A stretch of DNA of 64,000 bases from UBA7803 sp040219935. GTDB lineage: Bacteria > Pseudomonadota > Gammaproteobacteria > Pseudomonadales > Azotimanducaceae. Positions within the stretch are counted from its first letter, which is position 1, and every line of letters begins with the position of its first letter. Under the pieces are notes generated by a model. That model was not told the DNA's origin and searched no databases. It saw nothing but the letters and a program-made list of their open reading frames with translations. The DNA is taken from NCBI GenBank assembly GCA_040219935.1, contig JAVJUA010000063.1, positions 248,001 to 312,000 of the forward strand, in the 5' to 3' direction. This document shows positions 53,766 through 63,481 of the stretch, in pieces. Both the position numbers and the translations under genes were made by a program.

Positions 53766-54710
53766 ATGGTCACCACGCTCGGAAACGGCATTCGCGGGCT
53801 GCGCATCGACGTGCCCACAGCCAACCCGCGGCACTACGTGGAAGCGCTGTCGGCACCGGCAGCCATGGCGCGAACGGTCATAGGCGGCGAGCTGTTTCTG
53901 CCAGCCGCCAGCGGTGGGCCGTGGCCGGCCGTGGTGGTGGTTCCCGGAAGCCTCGGCGTGGCGCCCAGTCATCTGAGCCACGCCGCCGCGCTCACCGACC
54001 TCGGCATCGCCGCCTGCGTGATCGATCCCTTTGGCGCCCGCAACGTCACGTCTACGGTTGCCAACCAGGCCCAGTACTCTTTCGCGGCGAGCGCCTGGGA
54101 CGTCTGCGCGACGGCGAAGCTGCTGGCGGCCTGCGACGACGTCGATGCCGACCGCATCGGGGCCCAGGGCCACAGCCGCGGAGGCAGCGCGGTGCTGACC
54201 GCGGCGGTCTCGCGCTTCGCCGCTGCGGTGGGTGCGCCGCCGCTGGCCGCCGTGTACGCCGCCTACCCATGGTGCGGTCACCAGTTCCTGAAGCCCGGCA
54301 TTGGCCACACCGTAGTGCGGGCCGTCATCGGCGACCAGGACGAGTGGTGCCTGCCCCAACAGGTGCAGGGCTGCATTCAGGCCATGCGCCTGGCGGGCGG
54401 GCAGGCCAGCTGCCGCATCTTTGCCGGTGCCCATCACAGCTTCGACCGCGGCACCGACATCGAGCTGATCGCAGACGCCGCAGTCTCCCCGGGCGCGCCG
54501 ACGGCTTACCTCGACGAGGAGGGGGCATTCGTGCACCCACTGGCGGAGGCCGCGGACCCGACGCTTACCGATCGCGACCTGATGATCTACGGCATGAAAG
54601 CCGGATATGGGCGCCGGGGCGCGTGCATCGGCAGCCGGCCGGGCGACGCCGAGACGTTTCGCGACGACATGCTCGCATTCTGGAGCACACAGCTCGTTGG
54701 GAGAGGGTAG
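53766..54710 (+). CDS. Dienelactone-hydrolase-like alpha/beta hydrolase
   Basis: 314 residues. WPAVVVVPGSLG, CVIDPFGARN, GHSRGG (nucleophile Ser instead of the Cys of classical dienelactone hydrolase), GDQDEWCLP and FAGAHHSFDR (His) make a complete triad. Hydrolysis of a lactone or ester in the cytoplasm is likely. GGGGAGG precedes the ATG. Seven bases later comes the PPOX-fold gene, so the two are probably one transcript. Confidence 0.85.
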   Translation: MVTTLGNGIRGLRIDVPTANPRHYVEALSAPAAMARTVIGGELFLPAASGGPWPAVVVVPGSLGVAPSHLSHAAALTDLGIAACVIDPFGARNVTSTVANQAQYSFAASAWDVCATAKLLAACDDVDADRIGAQGHSRGGSAVLTAAVSRFAAAVGAPPLAAVYAAYPWCGHQFLKPGIGHTVVRAVIGDQDEWCLPQQVQGCIQAMRLAGGQASCRIFAGAHHSFDRGTDIELIADAAVSPGAPTAYLDEEGAFVHPLAEAADPTLTDRDLMIYGMKAGYGRRGACIGSRPGDAETFRDDMLAFWSTQLVGRG

Positions 54711-54717
54711 AACACCG

Positions 54718-55122
54718 ATGTCGAGCACCTTGGACGAGCTTCAGCAGGCCCGCTACGTCAGCCTGGCGACGCTCCGCAGGTCCGGCGTGGCGGTGGCGAC
54801 GCCGGTCTGGTGCGCGTTCGAGAATGGCGCCGGCTACGTCTTCTCGGCGGCGGATGCGGGCAAGGTGAAGCGGCTGCGCGTGAGCCCGCGTGCCCGGCTC
54901 GCAGTCTGCGACGTGCGCGGCCGGCTGCTCGGTGGCTGGCACGAAGCGAGCGCCGAGATCGTCTCGGAACCGGCGGAGATCGCGCGGGCGCTGCGATCGC
55001 TGCACCGCAAGTATGGCTGGCAGATGTGGCTGGCGGATGCCGGCTCGAAGCTCACCGGCCGCTTCGGCAGGCGGGCCTACATCCGGGTGCGCATCGTGCA
55101 GACCGAAGCGCCGTCTTCGTGA
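54718..55122 (+). CDS. PPOX-class protein, Rv2061-like (probable F420-binding)
   Basis: 134 residues of the split-beta-barrel flavin fold. ARYVSLATLRRSGVAVATPVWCAFEN, DAGKVKRLRVSPRARLAVCDVRG and HRKYGW match the TIGR03666 (Rv2061) type, which is thought to use F420. Starts 7 bases after the dienelactone-hydrolase-like gene. The phosphate-binding KVKRL loop is clear. A dehydrogenation or reductase partner for the LLM proteins upstream is an inference. Confidence 0.82.
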   Translation: MSSTLDELQQARYVSLATLRRSGVAVATPVWCAFENGAGYVFSAADAGKVKRLRVSPRARLAVCDVRGRLLGGWHEASAEIVSEPAEIARALRSLHRKYGWQMWLADAGSKLTGRFGRRAYIRVRIVQTEAPSS

Positions 55123-55141
55123 GTGTTTGCAAGGAGGCTCC

Positions 55142-55492
55142 GTGGCCTGGCTGATCACCAAATACCTTCTGACCGCCGGCATCGTGGTGCTGGTGTCGGA
55201 GGTGGCGAAGCGCAGCGACCGCCTGGGGGGCCTCATCGCCGCCCTGCCGCTGGTGACGCTGCTGGCGCTGATCTGGCTCTACCTCGAGCATCAGCCCACG
55301 ACCAAGATCGCCAACCACGCCTGGTTCACCTTCTGGTACGTGCTGCCGACCCTGCCCATGTTCCTGGCGTTTCCGGCGCTGCTGCCGCGCATCGGCTTCT
55401 GGCCCAGCCTGGCTGCCTGCGCGGTGCTGACCGCCGCCTGCTTCGGCGCTCTGGCGCTGGTGATGCGGCGCTTCGGGGTGGAGTTGCTGTAG
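55142..55492 (+). CDS. DUF3147-type small membrane protein
   Basis: 116 residues with four helices: LITKYLLTAGIVVLVSEVA, GGLIAALPLVTLLALIWLYL, FTFWYVLPTLPMFLAFPALL and LAACAVLTAACFGALALVM. SDRLGGLIAALPL and WYVLPTLPMF are typical of DUF3147. GTG start behind AAGGAGG. It follows the PPOX gene at 19 bases. Function unknown. Confidence 0.82.
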   Translation: MAWLITKYLLTAGIVVLVSEVAKRSDRLGGLIAALPLVTLLALIWLYLEHQPTTKIANHAWFTFWYVLPTLPMFLAFPALLPRIGFWPSLAACAVLTAACFGALALVMRRFGVELL

Positions 55493-55508
55493 CCGCCCGC
55501 CGCCGCGG

Positions 55509-55694
55509 TCAGTCGGCGGTGACCTTCATCTCGCCGCAGCGGCTGCAGCGGCGAATGGTCACCAGCTTGCCCTGCTTGACGTCGAACTGCTTCTTCGTGT
55601 CCACGCTCCACTTGTGGAAGCCGCTATCGCAGAGCGTGCGCCGCCGGGCCCGCTCCTTGTTGGAGCGCTTCCGGAAGGGTACGACGTTGCTCAT
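55509..55694 (-). CDS. Small conserved Cys-pair protein (61 aa)
   Basis: MSNVVPFRKRSNKERARRRTLC is followed by GFHKWSVDTKKQFDVKQGKLVTIRRCSRCGEMK. One Cys (TLCDSGFHKW) plus the CSRCG pair look like a small zinc ribbon with a basic N-terminal arm, fitting RNA or DNA binding. I recall near-identical small proteins in many gammaproteobacteria. It is divergent from tex, whose ATG is 130 bases away. The much longer open frame upstream is a mirror of tex. Confidence 0.8.
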   Translation of the reverse strand: MSNVVPFRKRSNKERARRRTLCDSGFHKWSVDTKKQFDVKQGKLVTIRRCSRCGEMKVTAD

Positions 55695-55823
55695 GCTCTG
55701 CACTTCCTGGGGCCGGGCGTCGGTCAAGGGTATCACTAGCCCGGCCGCGTCGATTGCGTCAAGGTGACCAGAGGCCGCTATAGTGCGCGCCGACCGACCC
55801 TGCGCTGGAGCCCGACCCGACCC

Positions 55824-58163
<2,340 letters not shown>

Positions 58164-58165
58164 CA

Positions 58166-58204
58166 CGGCGCCTGCCCGCGGTTGGGGAGGCTGGTCAGGC
58201 GCCG
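58166..58204. terminator. Hairpin between tex and the tetR-type gene
   Basis: CGGCGCCTG and CAGGCGCCG form a perfect 9-bp stem around a 21-base loop, right behind tex and overlapping the last codons of the convergent regulator. There is no U-tract, so rho-independent action is uncertain; mutual termination is likely. Confidence 0.4.
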
Positions 58205-58833
58205 CCGCCCGGAACCAGCAGGTTCGCCAGGGCGTCTGCATGGGCCGAGATCACGGCGTCGTCGGCGGGGTCGATGCCGGCCAGGCGCCTGGCCTCCGGC
58301 GCCATGGAGAAGATCAGCGCCGCGCCGCCGGTGAGTATGTAGTAGAAGTGCGGGAACGCCATGACCGGGGCCGTACCCAGCGATTGCGCCTCGTCATAGA
58401 CCTGCCGCACGCGCTCGTACCAGGGTCGCACGGTGCGCTCCACCAGCCAATCCAGCCGCCAGTCGTCGGCCATGCCCTCGCGCACCATCATCCGGTTCAC
58501 CTCGGGATGACGGGCGCAGAAGCGCACGAAGGCGCGCACGAAGTAGCGCAGGCGCGACGCCGGGTCGACGTGCTCGGCACCCAGCTCGGCGATTCGCAGG
58601 TCGTCCGCGGCGCGCCCGAACATCCAGGTGGCCGTCGCCTTCCAGAGCGCCTCCTTGGAGCCGAAGTGGTAGGTGATGAGGCCCCGCTTCACCCCGGCAT
58701 CCGATTCGATCTGGCGCGTGGACGACGCGTCGTAACCGGCGCGGGTGAAGCTGTCCAGGGCGGCCTGCAGCAGCCGGTCCCGGGTGATCTGGGCGCGTTC
58801 CTGAACCAGGTCGCGGGCACCGGAGGTGGGCAT
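58195..58833 (-). CDS. TetR-family transcriptional regulator
   Basis: About 212 residues. RDRLLQAALDSFTRAGYDASSTRQIESDAGVKRGLITYHFGSKEALW is the N-terminal helix-turn-helix; the C-terminal part (HFYYILTGGAALIFS) is the ligand-binding domain. The ATG at 58833 (or GTG at 58839) has no Shine-Dalgarno and lies only 10 bases from a perfect palindrome, so translation may be leaderless. It probably represses itself there. No catabolic target is evident nearby; rpiA lies on the same strand upstream. Confidence 0.9.
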   Translation of the reverse strand: MPTSGARDLVQERAQITRDRLLQAALDSFTRAGYDASSTRQIESDAGVKRGLITYHFGSKEALWKATATWMFGRAADDLRIAELGAEHVDPASRLRYFVRAFVRFCARHPEVNRMMVREGMADDWRLDWLVERTVRPWYERVRQVYDEAQSLGTAPVMAFPHFYYILTGGAALIFSMAPEARRLAGIDPADDAVISAHADALANLLVPGGGA

Positions 58834-58842
58834 GGGCACAAA

Positions 58843-58860
58843 ACTCGTCAGGTGACGAGT
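58843..58860. promoter_or_regulatory. Perfect palindromic operator before the TetR gene
   Basis: ACTCGTCA-GG-TGACGAGT is a perfect 8-bp inverted repeat, of the GACTCGT/ACGAGTC type bound by many TetR regulators. It ends 10 bases before the ATG, so binding would block transcription start. Good evidence for autoregulation. Confidence 0.75.
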
Positions 58861-58924
58861 CAGTATCTACGCGCCCAGCCCGGGGTCAAGTCGAAGACCG
58901 CCACGACGGCCTGGGGCGCGCGCC

Positions 58925-59590
58925 TCAGAAGCGCTCGACGCCGCCGGGCCCGGCCAGGAACGCCACCTGCGCCGCCTGGGCGGCGAAGATGCCGTTGCAG
59001 ACCACGCCGACGATGTTGTTGATGGTTCTCTCCAGCGCTTCGGCATCGGTGATGGCCAGCCCGTGGACGTCGAGGATGATGTTGCCGTTGTCGGTGACGA
59101 AGCCTTCGCGGAGCTCGGGATGGCCGCCGAGGTCGCGCAGCGCCCGGGCGGCCAGACCGCGCGCCATGGGTATCACCTCTACCGGCAACGGGAAGGCACC
59201 GAGCACGGCCACCCGCTTGCTGGCGTCGGCGATGCAGACGAACTCCTCGGCGGAGGCGGCCACGATCTTTTCGCGGGTCAGCGCGCCGCCGCCGCCCTTG
59301 ATCATCTGCCGGGCGCCGTTGATCTCGTCGGCGCCGTCCACGTACACGGCGACCCGGTCCACGGCGTTGAGGTCGAGCACGGGTATGCCGTGGCTTCGCA
59401 GGCGCGCGGCGCTGGCCTCGCTGCTGGCGACGGTGGCATCGAACGTGTGCCTGATCGCGGCCAGCAGGTCGATGAAGTGGTTGGCGGTGCTGCCCGTACC
59501 GATGCCGACGATGCTGGTCGGCTCCAGGCGGGGGGCGATGTAGGCCAGGGCGGCCTCCGCGGCACTGCGCTTCAGGGCATCTTGGCTCAT
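58925..59590 (-). CDS. rpiA: Ribose-5-phosphate isomerase A
   Basis: 221 residues. VGIGTGSTANHFIDLL, ASSEASAARLRSHGIPV, YVDGADEINGARQMIKGGGGALTREKIVA and FVTDNGNIILDV are the invariant RpiA motifs, with the catalytic Asp and Glu in DGADEI and the Lys in IKGGG. It interconverts ribulose-5-P and ribose-5-P in the pentose-phosphate pathway. Divergent from ilvA with 38 bases between, as in many Gammaproteobacteria. Confidence 0.97.
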   Translation of the reverse strand: MSQDALKRSAAEAALAYIAPRLEPTSIVGIGTGSTANHFIDLLAAIRHTFDATVASSEASAARLRSHGIPVLDLNAVDRVAVYVDGADEINGARQMIKGGGGALTREKIVAASAEEFVCIADASKRVAVLGAFPLPVEVIPMARGLAARALRDLGGHPELREGFVTDNGNIILDVHGLAITDAEALERTINNIVGVVCNGIFAAQAAQVAFLAGPGGVERF

Positions 59591-59628
59591 ACTACCTCGC
59601 TGTTTTCGACCGGGTCCCGCCCCGCCCC

Positions 59629-61170
59629 ATGCTGATGCTGGAACGCTACGTCAAGAAGATCCTGTCCTCGCGCGTCTACGACGTCGCCGTGGAGACGCCC
59701 CTGCAGCCGGCTCGCGCCCTGTCGAAGCGAACGGGCGCGCGGGTGCTGCTCAAGCGCGAGGATATGCAGCCCGTGTTCTCGTTCAAGATCCGCGGCGCCT
59801 ACAACAAGATCGTACAGCTATCCGAAGAGGAGCGCGCCCGCGGCGTGATCGCGGCATCCGCCGGCAACCACGCTCAGGGGGTGGCCCTGGCGGCGCGCGA
59901 GCTCGATCTCAAGGCCGTGATCGTCATGGGCCGCAACACGCCCAGCATCAAGGTGGACGCAGTGCGCGAGCTGGGCGCCCGGGTGGTGCTGCACGGCGAC
60001 GGCTTCGACGATGCCAAGGGCCATGCGGAAGAGCTGATGGCCAGGCACGGCTACACCTTCGTGCACCCCTATGACGACATCGAGGTGATTGCCGGCCAGG
60101 GCACCGTCGGCCTAGAAATCATGACCCAGAACGGCCGCCCGCCGGACGCCATCTTCGTGCCCGTGGGCGGCGGCGGCCTGATTGCCGGCATCTCGGCCTA
60201 CGTGAAGTACCTGTCGCCGTCGACGCGCATCATTGGCGTCGAAGCGGAGGGCTCCGCCTGCCTGGCTGCGGCCATGCAGGCCGGGCGGCGCGTGATTCTG
60301 CCGTTCGAGACCCTGGACCTGTTCGCCGACGGCGTTTCCGTGGCGCAGGTCGGCAAGGAGACGTTCAAGGTAGCGCGGCGCTGCGTCGACGAGGTGATCA
60401 CCGTCTCCACCGATGAGATCTGCGCCGCCATCAAGGACCTGTTCGACGACACCCGCGCCATCGCCGAGCCCGCCGGCGCACTGTCGGTGGCGGGGCTGAA
60501 GAAGTATGCCGATCGGCAGCGCTCGCAGCGCGACGCCGCCGACGGCGCGCCGACCCTGGTGGCCGTGGTGAGCGGCGCCAACGTCAACTTCGACCGGTTG
60601 CGCCACATCTCCGAGCGTGCCGAGGTGGGCGAGCAGCGGGAGGCCATTCTCGGCGTGACCATTCCCGAGGTGGCCGGCAGCTTCCGGCGCTTCTGCCAGA
60701 CGCTCGGCAAGCGTTCGGTCAGCGAGTTCAACTACCGGTTCGCCAGCGCCGACGAGGCGCACGTCTACGTGGGCCTGCAGGTGGGTTCGCCGGACGACCG
60801 CCGGGCCGTCATCGCCACCCTCACGGACGCCGGCTACGCGGTGCAGGACATGACCGACAACGAGGCGGCCAAGCTGCACGTGCGGCACATGGTCGGCGGG
60901 CGAACGCTCGCCGGCAAGAGCGAGCTGCTCTACCGCTTCGAGTTTCCAGAACGTCCCGGGGCGCTGCTCCGGTTCCTCTCCGGGCTCGGCGGCGACTGGA
61001 ACATCACCATGTTCCACTACCGCAATCACGGCGCCGCCTGGGGCCGGGTGCTGGTAGGGTTCGAAGCCGGCCGCACCGAGCGGCGGCGCCTGAACGGGGC
61101 GCTGGAGCGCATCGGCTACCGGTTCTGGGAAGAGACCGAGAATCCGGCCTACGCGCTGTTTCTGCGCTGA
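59629..61170 (+). CDS. ilvA: Threonine dehydratase, biosynthetic
   Basis: 513 residues. The PLP Lys is in FSFKIRGAYN, the phosphate cup in VPVGGGGLIAG, and two ACT-like regulatory domains (about 330-415 and 425-513) are present, so it is the isoleucine-inhibited type. It makes 2-oxobutanoate from threonine for isoleucine synthesis. ATG at 59629 (another ATG two codons later). Divergent from rpiA. Confidence 0.97.
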   Translation: MLMLERYVKKILSSRVYDVAVETPLQPARALSKRTGARVLLKREDMQPVFSFKIRGAYNKIVQLSEEERARGVIAASAGNHAQGVALAARELDLKAVIVMGRNTPSIKVDAVRELGARVVLHGDGFDDAKGHAEELMARHGYTFVHPYDDIEVIAGQGTVGLEIMTQNGRPPDAIFVPVGGGGLIAGISAYVKYLSPSTRIIGVEAEGSACLAAAMQAGRRVILPFETLDLFADGVSVAQVGKETFKVARRCVDEVITVSTDEICAAIKDLFDDTRAIAEPAGALSVAGLKKYADRQRSQRDAADGAPTLVAVVSGANVNFDRLRHISERAEVGEQREAILGVTIPEVAGSFRRFCQTLGKRSVSEFNYRFASADEAHVYVGLQVGSPDDRRAVIATLTDAGYAVQDMTDNEAAKLHVRHMVGGRTLAGKSELLYRFEFPERPGALLRFLSGLGGDWNITMFHYRNHGAAWGRVLVGFEAGRTERRRLNGALERIGYRFWEETENPAYALFLR

Positions 61171-61188
61171 GCGCCCGCGACGAGGCTC

Positions 61189-62061
61189 ATGCCTGCCGAC
61201 CACACCGTCTTGCTCCAGGCCGGCCGCTTCGCGCTGAGCCTGGCACCGGCCGTGGGCGGCAGCGTGTCCTGGTTCCGTTGCGACGGCCGGCCGGTGCTGC
61301 GGGACGGCGACCCGGCCGCGGCGGATCCGTTGCGCATGGCGGCGTTTCCGCTGATCCCCTTCGCCGGGCGCATCGACCAGGGCCGGTTCGAGTTCGCCGG
61401 CCTGCAGGTCAGGCTGCCGCCCAACTTGCCGCCGGAACCGCACGCCATCCACGGCCAGGCCTGGCAATCGCCGTGGCGGGTCGAGGCAGCGACCACAGAC
61501 CGCGCCGTGCTCGGCTACGAGCACGCGCCTGACGCCTGGCCCTGGCGCTATCGCGCGTGCCAGACGTTCGTGCTGGACGGCGACGGCTTGAAGGTCGACC
61601 TCGCGGTCACCAACCTGGCTGCCACGGCCATGCCGGCCGGGCTCGGCTGGCACCCCTACTTTCCGGCGGCCGGCGCCCGGCTCGAGGCCGACGTGGGCGT
61701 GCTGTGGCCGGCCAGCGCGGGCGAGGCGCGGCCGCTCAAGGCCGGCGAACGGGCCGACCTGCGTCGCGAGCGGGCGGTGGCCGGGCTGGACCTGGACCAT
61801 GTCTACAGCGCCGGCCCCCGGGGCGCGCGGCTGACCTGGCCCGGGCGGCAGGTGGCGGTGCACGCCAGCCCCGAGCTCGCCTACCTGGTGGTGTACGCGC
61901 CGAAGGGGGCCGATCACTTCTGCGTCGAGCCCTGGAGTCACGTGCCGGACGCGGTCAACCGGCCGTCGGCGGGCACCGGGCTGCGGGTGCTGGCCCCCGG
62001 TGAGACCCTGAGCGCCAGCGTCTTTCTGGGGGTTGCCGGCACGCCGCCGCCGGCGGACTAG
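61189..62061 (+). CDS. Aldose 1-epimerase family protein
   Basis: 290 residues of the galactose-mutarotase fold. HAIHGQAWQ and GLGWHPYF supply the two catalytic His, and CVEPWSHVPD the Glu. IPFAGRIDQGRF is typical of the family. It interconverts anomers of a sugar. 18 bases after ilvA and 9 bases before the glycosyltransferase, so probably co-transcribed. It lacks a signal peptide. Confidence 0.88.
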   Translation: MPADHTVLLQAGRFALSLAPAVGGSVSWFRCDGRPVLRDGDPAAADPLRMAAFPLIPFAGRIDQGRFEFAGLQVRLPPNLPPEPHAIHGQAWQSPWRVEAATTDRAVLGYEHAPDAWPWRYRACQTFVLDGDGLKVDLAVTNLAATAMPAGLGWHPYFPAAGARLEADVGVLWPASAGEARPLKAGERADLRRERAVAGLDLDHVYSAGPRGARLTWPGRQVAVHASPELAYLVVYAPKGADHFCVEPWSHVPDAVNRPSAGTGLRVLAPGETLSASVFLGVAGTPPPAD

Positions 62062-62070
62062 ACTCAGGAG

Positions 62071-62799
62071 ATGGACAGGCACCGCTTCTCGGTCGTCATT
62101 CCCGCCTACAACGAGGCGGCGTATCTGCCGCGCCTGCTGGACTCGATCACGGCGGCGCGGGCACGGTACCGGGGCGGCGCCCACGCCGTCGAGGTGATCG
62201 TGGCCGACAATGCCTCCACCGACGCCACCGCGGCGCTGGCTGCCAGCCGCGGCTGCCGCGTGGTACGGGTGGAGAAGCGCTGCATCGGCGCCGCCCGCAA
62301 TGGCGGCGCCCGGGTGGCCACCGGCGACGTGCTGTGCTTCATCGACGCCGACAACCGCATCCATCCCGACACCTTCAACGTCATCGAGCGGCGCATGGCC
62401 CGGGGCAGGCTGGTGGGCGGTGCCACCGGCTGGACCCTCGAGCGCCGCTCACCCGGATTGCTGTGCACGGCCCTGGTGATGCGCCTGGCCATCGGCCTGC
62501 TGCGGATCAACGCCGGCGTCGTGTTCTGCCGCGCCGACGTCTTCCACGACCTCGGCGGCTACGACGAGGGGCGCCGCTATGCGGAGGACGTGGTGTTCTT
62601 CCGCGCCATGCGCGCCGCCGGCCGCCGCCGCGGGCTCGGCACCGTGCTCAGCACCGAGGCACCCGCGGTGATCTCCACCCGCAAGTTCGACAGCCATGGC
62701 GACTGGCACATGCTGCTGCTGTGGCTGTGGATTCTGCGCAACCGCTCGCTGGGCAAGACCGTCGACGACTACTGGTACAACGAGTCCACCCGCTTCTGA
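62071..62799 (+). CDS. Family-2 glycosyltransferase
   Basis: 242 residues with a GT-A fold: VVIPAYNEAAYLPRLLDSI, VIVADNASTDATA, CFIDADNRIHPDTF (DxD metal motif) and GYDEGRRYAEDVVFF (acceptor base region). One helix near the C-terminus may contact the membrane. It transfers a sugar from a nucleotide or lipid donor. AGGAG touches the ATG directly, an unusually short spacing. Convergent with the deformylase. Confidence 0.87.
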   Translation: MDRHRFSVVIPAYNEAAYLPRLLDSITAARARYRGGAHAVEVIVADNASTDATAALAASRGCRVVRVEKRCIGAARNGGARVATGDVLCFIDADNRIHPDTFNVIERRMARGRLVGGATGWTLERRSPGLLCTALVMRLAIGLLRINAGVVFCRADVFHDLGGYDEGRRYAEDVVFFRAMRAAGRRRGLGTVLSTEAPAVISTRKFDSHGDWHMLLLWLWILRNRSLGKTVDDYWYNESTRF

Positions 62800-62802
62800 C
62801 CC

Positions 62803-63348
62803 TCAGAACTCCGGGTCTGCGGGCCCGAACTGCTCGAACTCCTGTTCGAACATCAGGCGCGTCATGTCGGTCATGCGATCGACGTAGAGCACGCCGTCGA
62901 GGTGATCGAACTCGTGCTGGAACACGGTGGCGAGAAAGCCCTTCAGCTCCAGGTCGATGGGGGCGCCGTTCTGATCCGTGGCCCGCACCCGCACGTGCTG
63001 CGGCCGCTCGACCCAGCCGCGCAGCCCCGGCACCGACAGGCAGCCCTCCCAGTAGCCGGCCGCTTCCGGATTGACCACCTCCACCGTCGGGTTGACGAAC
63101 ACGGTCAGCGGCATCGACGGAATCTCGCCGTAGCGGCTGGCACCGCCGGGAATCTCGATGATGGCCAGGCGCAGCGGCACGTCGATCTGCGGCGCTGCCA
63201 GGCCGATGCCGCCGGCGTGATGCAGGGTGTCCACCATGTCCGCGATCAGGTCGCCGAAGGCGCTGTCGTGCAGCTCGGCGTCGGTGACGTCGTGGGCGCG
63301 CTGGCGCAGGGTCGGGTGCCCCATGCGGATGATGTCGCGAATGGCCAT
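62803..63348 (-). CDS. def: Peptide deformylase
   Basis: 181 residues. GGIGLAAPQ, WEGCLSVPG and FQHEFDHLDG are the three metal-site motifs (Cys in EGCLS, two His in HEFDH), so it should remove the N-formyl group of nascent proteins. The frame opens at a GTG at 63384, but the ATG at 63348 gives the normal MAIRDIIRMG start. No fmt gene beside it, so it may be a second copy. Confidence 0.93.
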   Translation of the reverse strand: MAIRDIIRMGHPTLRQRAHDVTDAELHDSAFGDLIADMVDTLHHAGGIGLAAPQIDVPLRLAIIEIPGGASRYGEIPSMPLTVFVNPTVEVVNPEAAGYWEGCLSVPGLRGWVERPQHVRVRATDQNGAPIDLELKGFLATVFQHEFDHLDGVLYVDRMTDMTRLMFEQEFEQFGPADPEF

Positions 63349-63409
63349 GGGGCCGATGGTAGCGGCGGTGGGGTCGGCCGTCACGGGCCAATGGCGCCGC
63401 CGCCACGTG

Positions 63410-63439
63410 TAATGACAGCCATTAGAATCGGTGTATCAT
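63410..63439 (+). promoter_or_regulatory. Promoter with inverted repeat before the second dehalogenase
   Basis: ATGACA (63412-63417) and TATCAT (63434-63439), 16 bases apart, are a good -35/-10 pair. TAATG-N5-CATTA (63410-63424) is a perfect inverted repeat covering the -35, a position for a repressor. The gene's ATG is 42 bases after the -10. Confidence 0.5.
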
Positions 63440-63481
63440 GGCCGCCCGACCGCCTGGCCTCGGAGCCCAAGGAGCCAGCCC

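Noticed and set aside
60112..62364. A 750-codon minus-strand frame opposite ilvA and the epimerase.
   Set aside because: It crosses three well-supported plus-strand genes and shows no protein family features.
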